Below, in pieces: positions 35,340 to 44,233 of a DNA stretch of 64,000 nt (position 1 is the stretch's first letter; each line of letters begins with the position of its first letter). Below the pieces are notes generated by a model. That model worked only from the letters and a program-made list of their open reading frames with translations, made no database searches and was not told the origin of the DNA. Made by a program: the position numbers and the translations under genes. This DNA is from Chloroflexota bacterium (GTDB taxonomy: Bacteria; Chloroflexota; Anaerolineae; Aggregatilineales; J027), in the NCBI GenBank assembly GCA_016234595.1, contig JACRBG010000028.1, positions 62,001 to 126,000 of the forward strand, in the 5' to 3' direction.

Positions 35340-36950
35340 ATGAAGCGACTATGTCTTGTCTTAGTTTTTACCTCTCTCGTTTTATTTCTTTTGATGGGTC
35401 AAGCTATAAAACCCACCTCGCGGGCAGTTGCCCAGCAAGCTAAGCCAGTTATCCGTATTGCTTACGATGGCGATATTGATCATGTTGAACCAATGCAATT
35501 CCGCAGTATCTCTGCTTATGAAGCCACCGCTAATCTTTATGAACCCTTGTTGACACAAGTGACACGCACCAATCAACGTGGTGAGATTGTAGGTTTGGAT
35601 GATGTAGAAGGCGCAATAGCTGCAAGTTATGATGTTTCTGAAGATGGAACCACTTTCACCTTCCACCTGCGGCATGACGCTAAATTTGCAGATGGCACAC
35701 CCATCACCGCGAATGATTTCAAATATACTTTTGACCGGGCAATCACTGGGCCGGGATATTTGGGACTGCTCTTGCCTTTCATGGCAATTGACTCCGCTGA
35801 CCAAGTAAAAGTTATTGATGATTACACTCTACAAATAACCACGAATGAACCCGCCGCTTTAACCGAGACTATTCTCACTTTCCAAGTTTTCGGGGTCATT
35901 AGCCAAGCCACCGCCGAAGAAAATTCCACGACCGACGACCCATGGGCCGAGCAGTATTTTCATCAGAACTCCAATTCCAGCGGGCCTTATGTGATTACGA
36001 AGTGGGATCAAGGGGTGGAGTATGTTTTTGAACCCAATCCGAATTATTGGCGTGGCGAAGAGTTCTTCCAAAATTCAGGGGTCACATTTGAGATTGTGCC
36101 AGATGCCGATACTCGTGAAGAGATGTTGCAAGTAGGCGATGTGGACATAGCTCTTGGTATTCCCTTTAGCGATTTAAGAGATTTATCAAAAGACCCAAAT
36201 CTGGCAGTTCATGCTATTCCAAGCGGGCGTATTTATCACCTCGGCATGAATAACAATATTGCGCCGTTTGATGATGCACGGGTGCGCCAAGCTGTGTCTA
36301 TGGCGATTCCCTATAATGCACTCATTGAAAATGTGTTATATGGCTATGGGCAACAACCCAAGAGTCCAGTTTCTATTGGAATGGAAGGCTATACGGACGA
36401 ATTTTGGAAGTATGGCGATGCTGATATTGAAGAAGCACAGGCACTGCTCGAAGAAGCAGGTTACGGGGATGGTTTTGAGATTGACTTGACCGTACCAGAA
36501 GAAGATCAAACCCGTTTAGACGCAGCCGAGTGGATTCAGGCGGGTTTGGAACAACTTGGTATTACGGTCAACATCAATGCTGTTTCCACTACCGATTTTT
36601 CAGGGTTACTTTTTAGCCACGAATTGCCATTTTTTATTGAGCAATGGTATTCATGGGGGAATGATCCGTTCTTCCAACTGACCTTTAATCTTAAATGTGA
36701 TGCGGTCACTAACTATGTCAACTATTGTAATCCCGAAGTAGATGAACTGATTGAAGCTGGAACGTTTAGCCGTGATCCGCAAGAACGGGCTAATTTGATT
36801 CGGCGTGCCCAAGAAATTATTGTCGAAGAAGCCCCTTGGGCCTATTTGTATCAACCTGATCGTGTGTTCGTTACCCGTGCAAATGTTACCGGGATAGCTA
36901 TCTTTAATGACCTGACGCTACGTTATGCCTACCTTGGTATAACTGAATAA
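35340..36950 (+). CDS. OppA/DppA-like peptide-binding protein, cluster B
   Basis: 536 aa from the ATG at 35340, because GGAGGG is immediately upstream; the TTG at 35325 would lie upstream of that site. A signal peptide covers about residues 1-30. This is an SBP_bac_5 family protein with the landmarks ISAYEATANLYEPLLTQ, DGTTFTFHLRHDAKFADGTPI, NSNSSGPYVITKWDQGVEYVFEPNPNYWRG and ARVRQAVSMAIPYNALIENV. It is very similar over its whole length to the binding protein of the importer at 45335. It has no transporter genes of its own and is followed by a kinase and three receivers, so it probably reports the same or a related ligand. Confidence 0.93.
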   Translation: MKRLCLVLVFTSLVLFLLMGQAIKPTSRAVAQQAKPVIRIAYDGDIDHVEPMQFRSISAYEATANLYEPLLTQVTRTNQRGEIVGLDDVEGAIAASYDVSEDGTTFTFHLRHDAKFADGTPITANDFKYTFDRAITGPGYLGLLLPFMAIDSADQVKVIDDYTLQITTNEPAALTETILTFQVFGVISQATAEENSTTDDPWAEQYFHQNSNSSGPYVITKWDQGVEYVFEPNPNYWRGEEFFQNSGVTFEIVPDADTREEMLQVGDVDIALGIPFSDLRDLSKDPNLAVHAIPSGRIYHLGMNNNIAPFDDARVRQAVSMAIPYNALIENVLYGYGQQPKSPVSIGMEGYTDEFWKYGDADIEEAQALLEEAGYGDGFEIDLTVPEEDQTRLDAAEWIQAGLEQLGITVNINAVSTTDFSGLLFSHELPFFIEQWYSWGNDPFFQLTFNLKCDAVTNYVNYCNPEVDELIEAGTFSRDPQERANLIRRAQEIIVEEAPWAYLYQPDRVFVTRANVTGIAIFNDLTLRYAYLGITE

Positions 36951-36969
36951 TTCGCCATACAAATGCGGG

Positions 36970-37004
36970 TAGGGCGGGTAAGGTTGATTGACTTATCTGC
37001 CCTA
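36970..37004 (+). other. Intercistronic hairpin between binding protein and kinase genes
   Basis: TAGGGCGGGTAAG (36970-36982) can pair with CTTATCTGCCCTA (36992-37004) over 13 positions including two G-U pairs, with a 9-nt loop. No T-tract follows. It could protect the abundant binding-protein mRNA and reduce read-through into the kinase gene. Confidence 0.6.
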
Positions 37005-37057
37005 TCATTCAGATGATAGGCTATCTGAATTTGTTGGGAGAAAGGGAGTCTTTAACA

Positions 37058-39529
37058 ATGGCTGACACAGAAATTACGCTGCCTAGTAAACCTCGCACCA
37101 AGAACCCTTTGCCTCCTAAAACGGCAGAATCTGCGGTTCCAGCAAAACGTCGAGCGCTATTGCATCTCAAAACTATTCGTGCGCGCTTACTGACCATGTT
37201 TGTTTTGGTAGGGTTACTCCCAGCAATTGCAATTACCGCCGTTTCCACCATTTTGAGTGTACAAAGTGGTCGTCAACAGGCTGTTGATCAATTAGAGTCG
37301 GTTGGAACCCTTAAAGAGGCCCAGTTAAAGACGTGGGTACTGGATTCCCAAGACGAGTTAGAAAAAGAAATCAATGAACGCTCCTTATCCCTTATCCCCT
37401 TCGTTTTACCCGACGCTGGTTCGGATCGTCTTCGGGAAGATTCTGCATCACGCTTACGGGCAATATTTGAGGATTCTTTGGCTAGAAGCCAGCGTTTTGA
37501 AGAACTATTTATCACGGATTTACAAGGGACGGTATTAGTTTCAACCAGTGATAACCAAGAAGGCGCGACCTATAATGAGAGGCCATACTTCCAAAAGGGC
37601 TTAACTGGACGCTATATTGAACCAGTCCAATATTTTGCGGACGAACACCGTATCAATATCACTCTATTCCAACCCGTAATTGATGGCGAAGAGGTCATTG
37701 CAATTATTGGCGCCCGTGTGAACTCCGCCGAATTAAACAATATTATGGCAGAACGCGCTGGTTTGGGGAAAACAGGGCAAACCTATCTGGTGGACGGAAA
37801 CTTCGCTCTCTTGACTGAATCGCGTTTTGCGGGCTATCCCATTGGCTCCACCGTCGTTAGAACAGATGGGGTCAGGGCATCACTGACCGCTAAACAAGAT
37901 GATGTTATCTCTTATGCAGACTACCGGGGGCAAGATGTATTTGGCGTTCAGATTTGGATTCCTGAACTGCAAGCGGTTTTGTTAGCTGAACGCACCCAGT
38001 CCGAAGCACTTGCACCTACATTTTTCTCATTAGCAGTAAACATTGGAGCAGCCCTGCTGGCAGCCGTGCTTGCTATTGGCACAGGCCTTCTGTTCATGCG
38101 GACTATTTCGAGGCCTATCTCAAATCTCTCTCAGACAGCCACCCTTATTGCAGGTGGTAATCTGGCACTCTATGCACAGGTTGAGCGTGATGATGAAATC
38201 GGCAATCTGGCCCAATCATTTAATAGTATGACGAGCCAACTCCGTGAATTAATTAGCGGCCTAGAAGTTCGCGTCGAGGCCCGTACCCGTGACCTGCAAA
38301 TTGCGGCTGATGTGTCACGGCAAATTACGACTATTCTTGACTTAGATAGCCTGTTACCCCAGTTCGTCGAGCGCGCTTGGGAAGACTTTGGCCTCTATCA
38401 CGTATCGGTGTTTCTCTATAATGAGTCCGACAAACTCTTACGGCTCGAAGCAGGCTCAGGCGAGGCGGGTCAGCAAATGAAAAAAGCTGGCAAGGCTTTT
38501 GACATTGACGCCGTTGGCTTAGTGCCCCAAGCTGCCCGACTGCGCCAAGCGGTGGTTGCCAATGATGTGTCTCAAGCAGCGGAACATTTCTTGAACCCAG
38601 TTTTGCCTGATACCTCTTCAGAAGCGGCGATTCCGATGATTGTGGGCAGTAATTTGGTAGGGGTCTTAGACCTTCAATCCATCAAATTGAATCGCTTTAC
38701 CGAAGATGACACACGGGTCATGACCACTTTAGCAGGCCAATTGGCTGTGGCGGTACAAAATGCCTATTTATATGCTGAACAGGTACAGGTTGCTAAAGAA
38801 CTAAGTACGCTGGACGCTATGAAGAGCCAATTTATGGCGAGTATGAGCCATGAATTGCGTACGCCGTTGAACGCTATTTTGAACTTCACGCAGTTTGTTT
38901 CATCAGGTTTATATGGCCCGGTCAATGAGCGCCAAGTAGATGCCTTGAAGAAATCCGTTGTCAGTGGTGAACACCTTCTTAGCCTCATTAATGATATTTT
39001 GGACATCACCAAAATTGAGGCGGGCATGATGGAGCTTTTTGTTGAAGATGATGTCAATCTGAACCACGAACTGAAGACAGTCATTAACATGGCCGAAAGC
39101 CTAACTGCTGAAAAAGCGATCAAATTGGTCGTGGATGTAGACCCTGATTTGCCCACAATTTTAGGAGATAAGCGAAGAATTCGGCAGATTTTGGTCAACC
39201 TCGTTTCAAATGCCGCCAAGTTTACCGACATGGGCAGTATCACTATCAGCGCCAAACGTGAAACTGAGGACATTTTATTTAAAGTAGTTGATACTGGCCC
39301 CGGTATTGCTGAAAAAGACCAAGAAATGATCTTTCAATCATTTCGACAAACACAGGCGGGGCTACAGAAGCATTCAGGGACAGGTCTTGGTTTACCTATT
39401 GCCAAACGACTGTCTGAAGCGCACGGCGGAAAACTTTGGTTAGAAAGTACTTTAGGGAGCGGCTCCACATTCTTTGTGCGGTTGCCTATTTATTCGGAAG
39501 CTCTAGCGAAAACCATTGAAATAATCTAG
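37058..39529 (+). CDS. Membrane sensor histidine kinase with GAF domain, cluster B
   Basis: 823 aa from the ATG at 37058 (GGGAG upstream). Order: cytosolic N-tail of about 45 residues, membrane helix, double-Cache-like extracytoplasmic sensor (to about 330), second membrane helix, HAMP (ISRPISNLSQTATLIAGGNL), GAF domain (about 425-575; VSVFLYNESDKLLRLEAG, AIPMIVGSNLVGVLDLQS), HisKA with MSHELRTPLNAILNFT (His near 597), and HATPase with NLVSNAAKFT and GTGLGLPIA. The kinase core matches cluster A. It likely senses the peptide-binding protein encoded upstream and phosphorylates the three receivers downstream. The GAF domain is an addition absent from cluster A. Confidence 0.93.
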   Translation: MADTEITLPSKPRTKNPLPPKTAESAVPAKRRALLHLKTIRARLLTMFVLVGLLPAIAITAVSTILSVQSGRQQAVDQLESVGTLKEAQLKTWVLDSQDELEKEINERSLSLIPFVLPDAGSDRLREDSASRLRAIFEDSLARSQRFEELFITDLQGTVLVSTSDNQEGATYNERPYFQKGLTGRYIEPVQYFADEHRINITLFQPVIDGEEVIAIIGARVNSAELNNIMAERAGLGKTGQTYLVDGNFALLTESRFAGYPIGSTVVRTDGVRASLTAKQDDVISYADYRGQDVFGVQIWIPELQAVLLAERTQSEALAPTFFSLAVNIGAALLAAVLAIGTGLLFMRTISRPISNLSQTATLIAGGNLALYAQVERDDEIGNLAQSFNSMTSQLRELISGLEVRVEARTRDLQIAADVSRQITTILDLDSLLPQFVERAWEDFGLYHVSVFLYNESDKLLRLEAGSGEAGQQMKKAGKAFDIDAVGLVPQAARLRQAVVANDVSQAAEHFLNPVLPDTSSEAAIPMIVGSNLVGVLDLQSIKLNRFTEDDTRVMTTLAGQLAVAVQNAYLYAEQVQVAKELSTLDAMKSQFMASMSHELRTPLNAILNFTQFVSSGLYGPVNERQVDALKKSVVSGEHLLSLINDILDITKIEAGMMELFVEDDVNLNHELKTVINMAESLTAEKAIKLVVDVDPDLPTILGDKRRIRQILVNLVSNAAKFTDMGSITISAKRETEDILFKVVDTGPGIAEKDQEMIFQSFRQTQAGLQKHSGTGLGLPIAKRLSEAHGGKLWLESTLGSGSTFFVRLPIYSEALAKTIEII

Positions 39530-39543
39530 GAAGTAGAAAACTG

Positions 39544-39984
39544 ATGAGTCAAAATCAACATTCCGAATCTAACCAAGCTGAAACTGACCCGGCTATTCTC
39601 TATGTTGAGGATGATCTTTTGAGTCGGGAAATTATGATTACGCTGGTCGTTGAGATATTGGGTATCCAGCGATTAATCCTGTTAGAGGACAGCAACTATT
39701 TTGAAGAGCGCCTTGCCAGCTTGCCGTATAGACCTGATGTCTTTTTGCTAGATATTCATGTGCTTCCGCTGGATGGTTTTCAGATGCTGGAGCTAATCCG
39801 CCACCACACAGACTATCAAGATGCCAAAGTCGTTGCATTAACCGCCAGTGTCATGAGCGACGAGGTACGTAAGCTGCGCACGGCTGGTTTTGATGGGGTC
39901 ATCGCCAAGCCAATCAGCCAAAGTATTTTCCCCGACCTTTTATCCCGTGTTTTACAGGGTGAACAGGTGTGGCATATCAGCTAG
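39544..39984 (+). CDS. Stand-alone receiver protein, cluster B RR1
   Basis: 146 aa. A polar N-terminal tail of about 17 residues precedes ILYVEDDLLSRE. The phosphoacceptor Asp is in VFLLDIHVLPLDGFQ, Thr in VALTASV and Lys in IAKPISQSIFPDL. It ends in EQVWHIS. It starts 14 bp after the kinase stop. It matches cluster A RR1 in sequence and order. Confidence 0.92.
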   Translation: MSQNQHSESNQAETDPAILYVEDDLLSREIMITLVVEILGIQRLILLEDSNYFEERLASLPYRPDVFLLDIHVLPLDGFQMLELIRHHTDYQDAKVVALTASVMSDEVRKLRTAGFDGVIAKPISQSIFPDLLSRVLQGEQVWHIS

Positions 39985-40040
39985 TAAAATCATAGCTTGG
40001 GCAGGAAATAAAGGGATACAGGACTAAGGGTAGGCCAACT

Positions 40041-40454
40041 ATGTTACTCGATAATAAACGGATATTTATCGTAGAGGATAATGTCAATAACTATGCCATT
40101 ATGGCGACTATTTTGCAGCAGCAAGGGGCACACACGGGCTATGAACGTTGGGGAAATGATACTCTCCAACGCTTGAGTGCGTTTACCCCGATTGATTTGA
40201 TTTTACTTGACCTTATGTTCCCTAATGGGGTGACGGGTTATGATATATTTGATCAAATCCGTCAAGATCCCAAATTTGCGGCAATCCCGATTGTTGCCGT
40301 CACGGCGGCTGATCCGGCAGTAGAAATACCTAAGGTACGACGCAAGGGGTTTACTGCATTTATTGGCAAACCCGTCCGACTTGGTATATTCGAACGACAG
40401 ATTGCTGCGGTGCTGGATGGTCAGGTAGATTGGACTTGGGATAGCCTATTGTAA
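40041..40454 (+). CDS. Stand-alone receiver protein, cluster B RR2
   Basis: 137 aa, same length as cluster A RR2. Key segments are IFIVEDNVNNY, phosphoacceptor Asp in LILLDLMFPNGVTGYDIF, Thr in VAVTAAD and Lys in IGKPVR. The tail VDWTWDSLL parallels NEIWGDDLFS of cluster A RR2. The PNGVTGYD insertion is shared. There is no output domain. Confidence 0.92.
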   Translation: MLLDNKRIFIVEDNVNNYAIMATILQQQGAHTGYERWGNDTLQRLSAFTPIDLILLDLMFPNGVTGYDIFDQIRQDPKFAAIPIVAVTAADPAVEIPKVRRKGFTAFIGKPVRLGIFERQIAAVLDGQVDWTWDSLL

Positions 40455-40477
40455 TCACCAGAAGGGTAAAATGATTC

Positions 40478-40870
40478 ATGAGTAGTCAGGCACATGCCTT
40501 AATCATCGAGGACAACGTTTATAACGCTGAGGTTTTGGCAAGCCTACTTGCCGCCGAGGGAGTCAACTCTACGATTGTCCTTGATGTCAGCACCCTTGAA
40601 AATGAAATCAGCCATTTGCCGCACATCAATATCATCTTTCTTGATCTTGAAATGCCGGAAGCAAATGGTTATGAGGTTTTTCAATACCTGACATCCGAAC
40701 TCAAAACCAATACCATCCCAATCGTGGCCTATACTGTTCATATCAGCGAAATCAACGTCGCTAAAAAATTGGGGTTTCACAGCTTCCTCGGCAAGCCATT
40801 AAATAGCAATCATTTTGCTAATCAGCTTCAACGCATCTTGAGTAATCAACCCGTGTGGGAAGTGGGCTGA
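40478..40870 (+). CDS. Stand-alone receiver protein, cluster B RR3
   Basis: 130 aa. Key segments are LIIEDNVYNAEV, phosphoacceptor Asp in IIFLDLEMPEANGYEVF, Thr in VAYTVHIS and Lys in HSFLGKPLN. The tail QPVWEVG parallels IPVWEVP of cluster A RR3. It is the last gene of cluster B and ends 6 bp from the convergent SDR gene; no terminator is visible in that gap. Confidence 0.92.
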   Translation: MSSQAHALIIEDNVYNAEVLASLLAAEGVNSTIVLDVSTLENEISHLPHINIIFLDLEMPEANGYEVFQYLTSELKTNTIPIVAYTVHISEINVAKKLGFHSFLGKPLNSNHFANQLQRILSNQPVWEVG

Positions 40871-40876
40871 TTCGCT

Positions 40877-41641
40877 TTAAAAACGATTGAACCGCCACCC
40901 TGCGTCAATTGGAATCGTCTCACCCGTAATCATATCGGCTAGCGGACTGCATAACCAAGCGATTATGTTGGCGACCTCTTGGCGGGTTGCAAGCCGTCCA
41001 CCCGGAGAATGCGCAATGGCCCGACCCACAAAAGTTGGGTCTATTACGCTAATATCTGGCCCACTTTCGGCAATTTGGCCGGGGGCCACAGCATTCACTG
41101 TGATCTCTGGCCCCAATTCGAGTGCCAACGCCTCGGTTAAAGTGATTAAGGCGCTTTTTGCCAAGCCATAAATGCCATGATTACGAATATAGGCTGACCC
41201 CGCCGAAACATTGATGATGCGCCCCCACCCATTGGCCCGCATGCCTGATGCTACCAGTTGAGTCGCCAGATAGACTGCTTTTAGATTGATATTGAGTACC
41301 CTATCCCATTCGGCCTCGGTCAATGTCGAAAACGGATCGCCATTGAATGGCCCAGCGTTATTGACCAGAATATCAATGGGCTTGCCAAGCTGATCAAGGG
41401 TTTTTTCTATCATTGCGCGAACCTCTTGACCGTTGGCGAGATCGGCTTTGACAATGTAAGCGGATACGCCATAACCTGCGGCTGCATCAGCCACTTCTTG
41501 TGCGTTTACCTCCGAATTTTGATAATGCACCACGACACTGGCTCCTTGTTGCGCTAGTGTAAGTGCTGTTACCGCTCCTAAATTACGGGATGCTCCGGTG
41601 ACAAGGGCAGTTTTGCCCAACAACGGTTGTGAATCTGACAT
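40877..41641 (-). CDS. SDR-family oxidoreductase (FabG-like)
   Basis: 254 aa from the ATG at 41641, whose A overlaps the TAA of the upstream ATPase gene (TAATG) with AGGAGG just before it. It has Rossmann motif TGASRNLGAVTA, NNAGPF, catalytic Ser in NVSAGSAYI and YGLAKSA (Tyr-x3-Lys), so it is a classical NAD(P)-dependent SDR. It ends IPIDAGWRF. Translational coupling to a peptide importer suggests it acts on the imported compound or a breakdown product. Annotation as 3-oxoacyl-ACP reductase would be by fold only; the substrate cannot be read from sequence. Confidence 0.9.
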   Translation of the reverse strand: MSDSQPLLGKTALVTGASRNLGAVTALTLAQQGASVVVHYQNSEVNAQEVADAAAGYGVSAYIVKADLANGQEVRAMIEKTLDQLGKPIDILVNNAGPFNGDPFSTLTEAEWDRVLNINLKAVYLATQLVASGMRANGWGRIINVSAGSAYIRNHGIYGLAKSALITLTEALALELGPEITVNAVAPGQIAESGPDISVIDPTFVGRAIAHSPGGRLATRQEVANIIAWLCSPLADMITGETIPIDAGWRFNRF

Positions 41642-42585
41642 TAAGCCTCCTCTTTTGCCAAACGACATGCTGCTACGTGACCATTGCCAACTGGATAGAA
41701 CGGCACTGGTAAACGACATTCTGCTGTTGTATGTGGACACCGATTCTGCAAACCGCAGCCCGGTTTAAGTTGCCTTGCGCTAGGAGTTTCACCTGCCAAT
41801 AATAATCGCTGGCGGTGCACCGTCGGATCGGGGATTGGAATAGCCGAAAGAAGGGCTTGAGTGTAAACATGGCGGGGGTGATTAAAAACATCCTCAACCC
41901 GACCTGCCTCCACAATCCGACCAAGATACATGACCAGTACGCGATCACATAAATGACGTACTGTACTAAGATCATGAGAAATAAATAGATAGGCCATGTT
42001 GAATTCCCGTTGCAATTCACGCAATAAATTGAGCGTTTGCAGACGCAATGACATATCCAACGACGAGGTAGGTTCATCTAGTACAACAAATTGTGGTTGG
42101 GTCATCATCGCACGAGCCATCCCAACCCGCTGCTTTTGCCCCCCACTCAATTGATGTGGACGCCGACCTAAATGGTTTTGGTCAAGATTAACCCGGTGAA
42201 GGGCCGCTAGAATTTGGGTTTTATTTTGATAGAGGCCATACAAAGCAAGGGGTTCGCGCAGGGTACGCCGAACAGAAAATTGTGGATTGAGCGATTCGTT
42301 GGGGTCTTGATACACCATTTGTAGGGAACGGCGTCGCTGGCGCATTTGCCTAGCAGATAACAGGGTAATATCCTCCCCGTTAAACAGAATGCGGCCACTG
42401 GTGGGCTTTTGCAGCCGGATAATGCATTGAGCCGTGGTGGATTTGCCGCAACCACTTTCCCCTACTAGAGCAACGGCCTCGCCGGGATACACTTCAAAAC
42501 TGACATCATTGACTGCATGAATGGTATGCCGCCCTTCCCGAAAATGCTTGACCAAATGCTCAATTTGTAGGATGGGTTCGGTCAT
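41641..42585 (-). CDS. dppF: Oligopeptide ABC transporter ATPase (DppF/OppF)
   Basis: About 314 aa from the ATG four bases after the dppD stop codon; a TTG 11 codons upstream inside dppD is less likely. Walker A GESGCGKST, signature LSGGQKQRVGMARAM, Walker B FVVLDEPTSSLD, and a C-terminal oligopeptide-transporter region with GCGLQNRCPHTTAEC, whose Cys residues may hold a metal cluster as in OppD/F relatives. It forms a heterodimer with the DppD-like ATPase. The symbol reflects family position; the substrate is not proven to be dipeptides. Confidence 0.92.
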   Translation of the reverse strand: MTEPILQIEHLVKHFREGRHTIHAVNDVSFEVYPGEAVALVGESGCGKSTTAQCIIRLQKPTSGRILFNGEDITLLSARQMRQRRRSLQMVYQDPNESLNPQFSVRRTLREPLALYGLYQNKTQILAALHRVNLDQNHLGRRPHQLSGGQKQRVGMARAMMTQPQFVVLDEPTSSLDMSLRLQTLNLLRELQREFNMAYLFISHDLSTVRHLCDRVLVMYLGRIVEAGRVEDVFNHPRHVYTQALLSAIPIPDPTVHRQRLLLAGETPSARQLKPGCGLQNRCPHTTAECRLPVPFYPVGNGHVAACRLAKEEA

Positions 42586-42589
42586 CACT

Positions 42590-43411
42590 TCATTCCCTAT
42601 AATTGGCTGGACGGTCAACGCGCAGGAGTGTACTCATCAAATGCTGGGTATAAGGATGCTGAGGATGTGCAAACAAATCCGCCACCGCAGCGACCTCTTG
42701 AATTTTGCCTGCCTGCATAACCGCCACCCGTTGGCAAACCTCGCTGACAACTCCTAGATCATGCGTGATTAACAACAAGGTGGTTCCAAGCTCAACCTGA
42801 ATCGCCTTAATCAACTCAAAAATCTGCGCCTGAATAGTCACATCCAAACCAGTTGTTGGCTCATCGGCAATCAATAAACGCGGCTGACAAGCCAACATCA
42901 TGGCAATCAAAACGCGCTGGGCCATTCCGCCACTTAACTGATGTGGGTAGGCGCGTGCTCGTATGGAGGTGTCGGTGATACCCGCCTGCTGCAATAAATC
43001 CAACCCTTTACCATAAGCCGCTCGTTTGCCTAGGCCTTGATGAAGTCGTACCACTCGTGCCACTTGATTACCCACACGCATGAGGGGATTTAGGGCTGCT
43101 CGTGGGTTCTGAAAAATCATGGCAATTTGTGAACCGCGTAACGCCGAAAATTCCCGTTTCGGCAGGGCGAGCAAATTTTGCCCTCCAAACCAAATACGTC
43201 CACTGTGTATTTGGGCTCGATGGGGTAGTAGTCCCATTAGGGCTAGGGCTGTCATGGATTTACCGGACCCACTTTCGCCAACCAGCCCCATTACCTCGTT
43301 AGGATAAATCTCGAATGAAACCCCCTGCAAAATCGTCTTGGATTTGCCCCGGTCATCTATGAGGGTTACATAGAGGTTCTCGATAGCGAGCAGCGGCTCA
43401 GTCACATCCAC
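42590..43411 (-). CDS. dppD: Oligopeptide ABC transporter ATPase (DppD/OppD)
   Basis: 273 aa. Walker A GESGSGKSM, Q-loop FQNPRAALNP, signature LSGGMAQRV, Walker B LLIADEPTTGLD and switch LLITHDLGVV. It is shorter than most OppD/DppD proteins (about 320 aa) because the C-terminal oligopeptide-binding extension with its Cys motif is missing, ending soon after HPQHPYTQHLMSTL. The paired DppF retains that extension. It starts 6 bp after the permease gene. The Cys-rich end may be dispensable in one half of the heterodimer. Confidence 0.92.
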   Translation of the reverse strand: MDVTEPLLAIENLYVTLIDDRGKSKTILQGVSFEIYPNEVMGLVGESGSGKSMTALALMGLLPHRAQIHSGRIWFGGQNLLALPKREFSALRGSQIAMIFQNPRAALNPLMRVGNQVARVVRLHQGLGKRAAYGKGLDLLQQAGITDTSIRARAYPHQLSGGMAQRVLIAMMLACQPRLLIADEPTTGLDVTIQAQIFELIKAIQVELGTTLLLITHDLGVVSEVCQRVAVMQAGKIQEVAAVADLFAHPQHPYTQHLMSTLLRVDRPANYRE

Positions 43412-43417
43412 TCACCC

Positions 43418-44230
43418 TTATTGCAGCCGCAATAGATTGCGTAGGCCATCCCCGATAAGATTAAAAGCGAAGGCAGCCAACACCAATGCTGCCCCCGGAT
43501 AAAGCCACATCCACCATTCCCCGGTGGTAATGCGCTGCGCTCCATCAGAAATCATCACCCCCCATTCGGCTGTTGGCGAAGTAATCCCCAATCCCAAAAA
43601 GGCTAGACCCGCTGTGTCGAGAATGGCCCACCCCGCCACCATGGACATCTGAATGAGAGAGGGGGTGAGGGTATTGGGCAGCAGATGAATGAGTATCACC
43701 CGCCAACTGGGATTACCTATGCTAATGGCGGCATCGGCATATTGTAGAGTTCGGACTGTTAACATCTGCCCACGAGTCAGCCGTACAAAATAGGGGATAT
43801 AGGCAATGGTCACAGCCGTAATGACATTTTTTTCGCTATCCCCCAATACCCCAGTGATGACCATTGCCAGCAAAAAGGCGGGGAAAGCAAACAGAATGTC
43901 TACGCCGCGCATCAAAATCGAGTCGAGCCGGCCGCCATAATATCCCACTATCGCCCCTATGACTGACCCCACTACAAACGAAACGACAGCAACGGTCATG
44001 GCGATACGTAAATCTAAACGTGTGGCATAAACGACCCGCGTAAGAATATCCCGCCCAAATTTATCCGTTCCAAAGCGATATTCTGGGGAGGGTTTCTCAT
44101 AGGTATTGCGCGAGACCTTTTCCGGCTCATATTTCATCTGGTCGGGGCCGACCCATGCCACTGCGATAAAACCCATGAGAATGGCACTTCCCAGCAGCAA
44201 GGTAAAGTGGCGTAAGAGCATACGAAGCAT
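43418..44230 (-). CDS. dppC: Oligopeptide ABC transporter permease (DppC type)
   Basis: 270 aa. An N-terminal membrane helix is followed by FGTDKFGRDILTRVVYATRLDLRIA, the hallmark of the DppC/OppC family, then five further membrane segments. The EAA loop appears as ADAAISIGNPSWRVILIHLLPNTL. It ends 6 bp before dppD and starts 3 bp after dppB. It forms the membrane channel with the DppB-like permease. Confidence 0.93.
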   Translation of the reverse strand: MLRMLLRHFTLLLGSAILMGFIAVAWVGPDQMKYEPEKVSRNTYEKPSPEYRFGTDKFGRDILTRVVYATRLDLRIAMTVAVVSFVVGSVIGAIVGYYGGRLDSILMRGVDILFAFPAFLLAMVITGVLGDSEKNVITAVTIAYIPYFVRLTRGQMLTVRTLQYADAAISIGNPSWRVILIHLLPNTLTPSLIQMSMVAGWAILDTAGLAFLGLGITSPTAEWGVMISDGAQRITTGEWWMWLYPGAALVLAAFAFNLIGDGLRNLLRLQ

Positions 44231-44233
44231 TTT

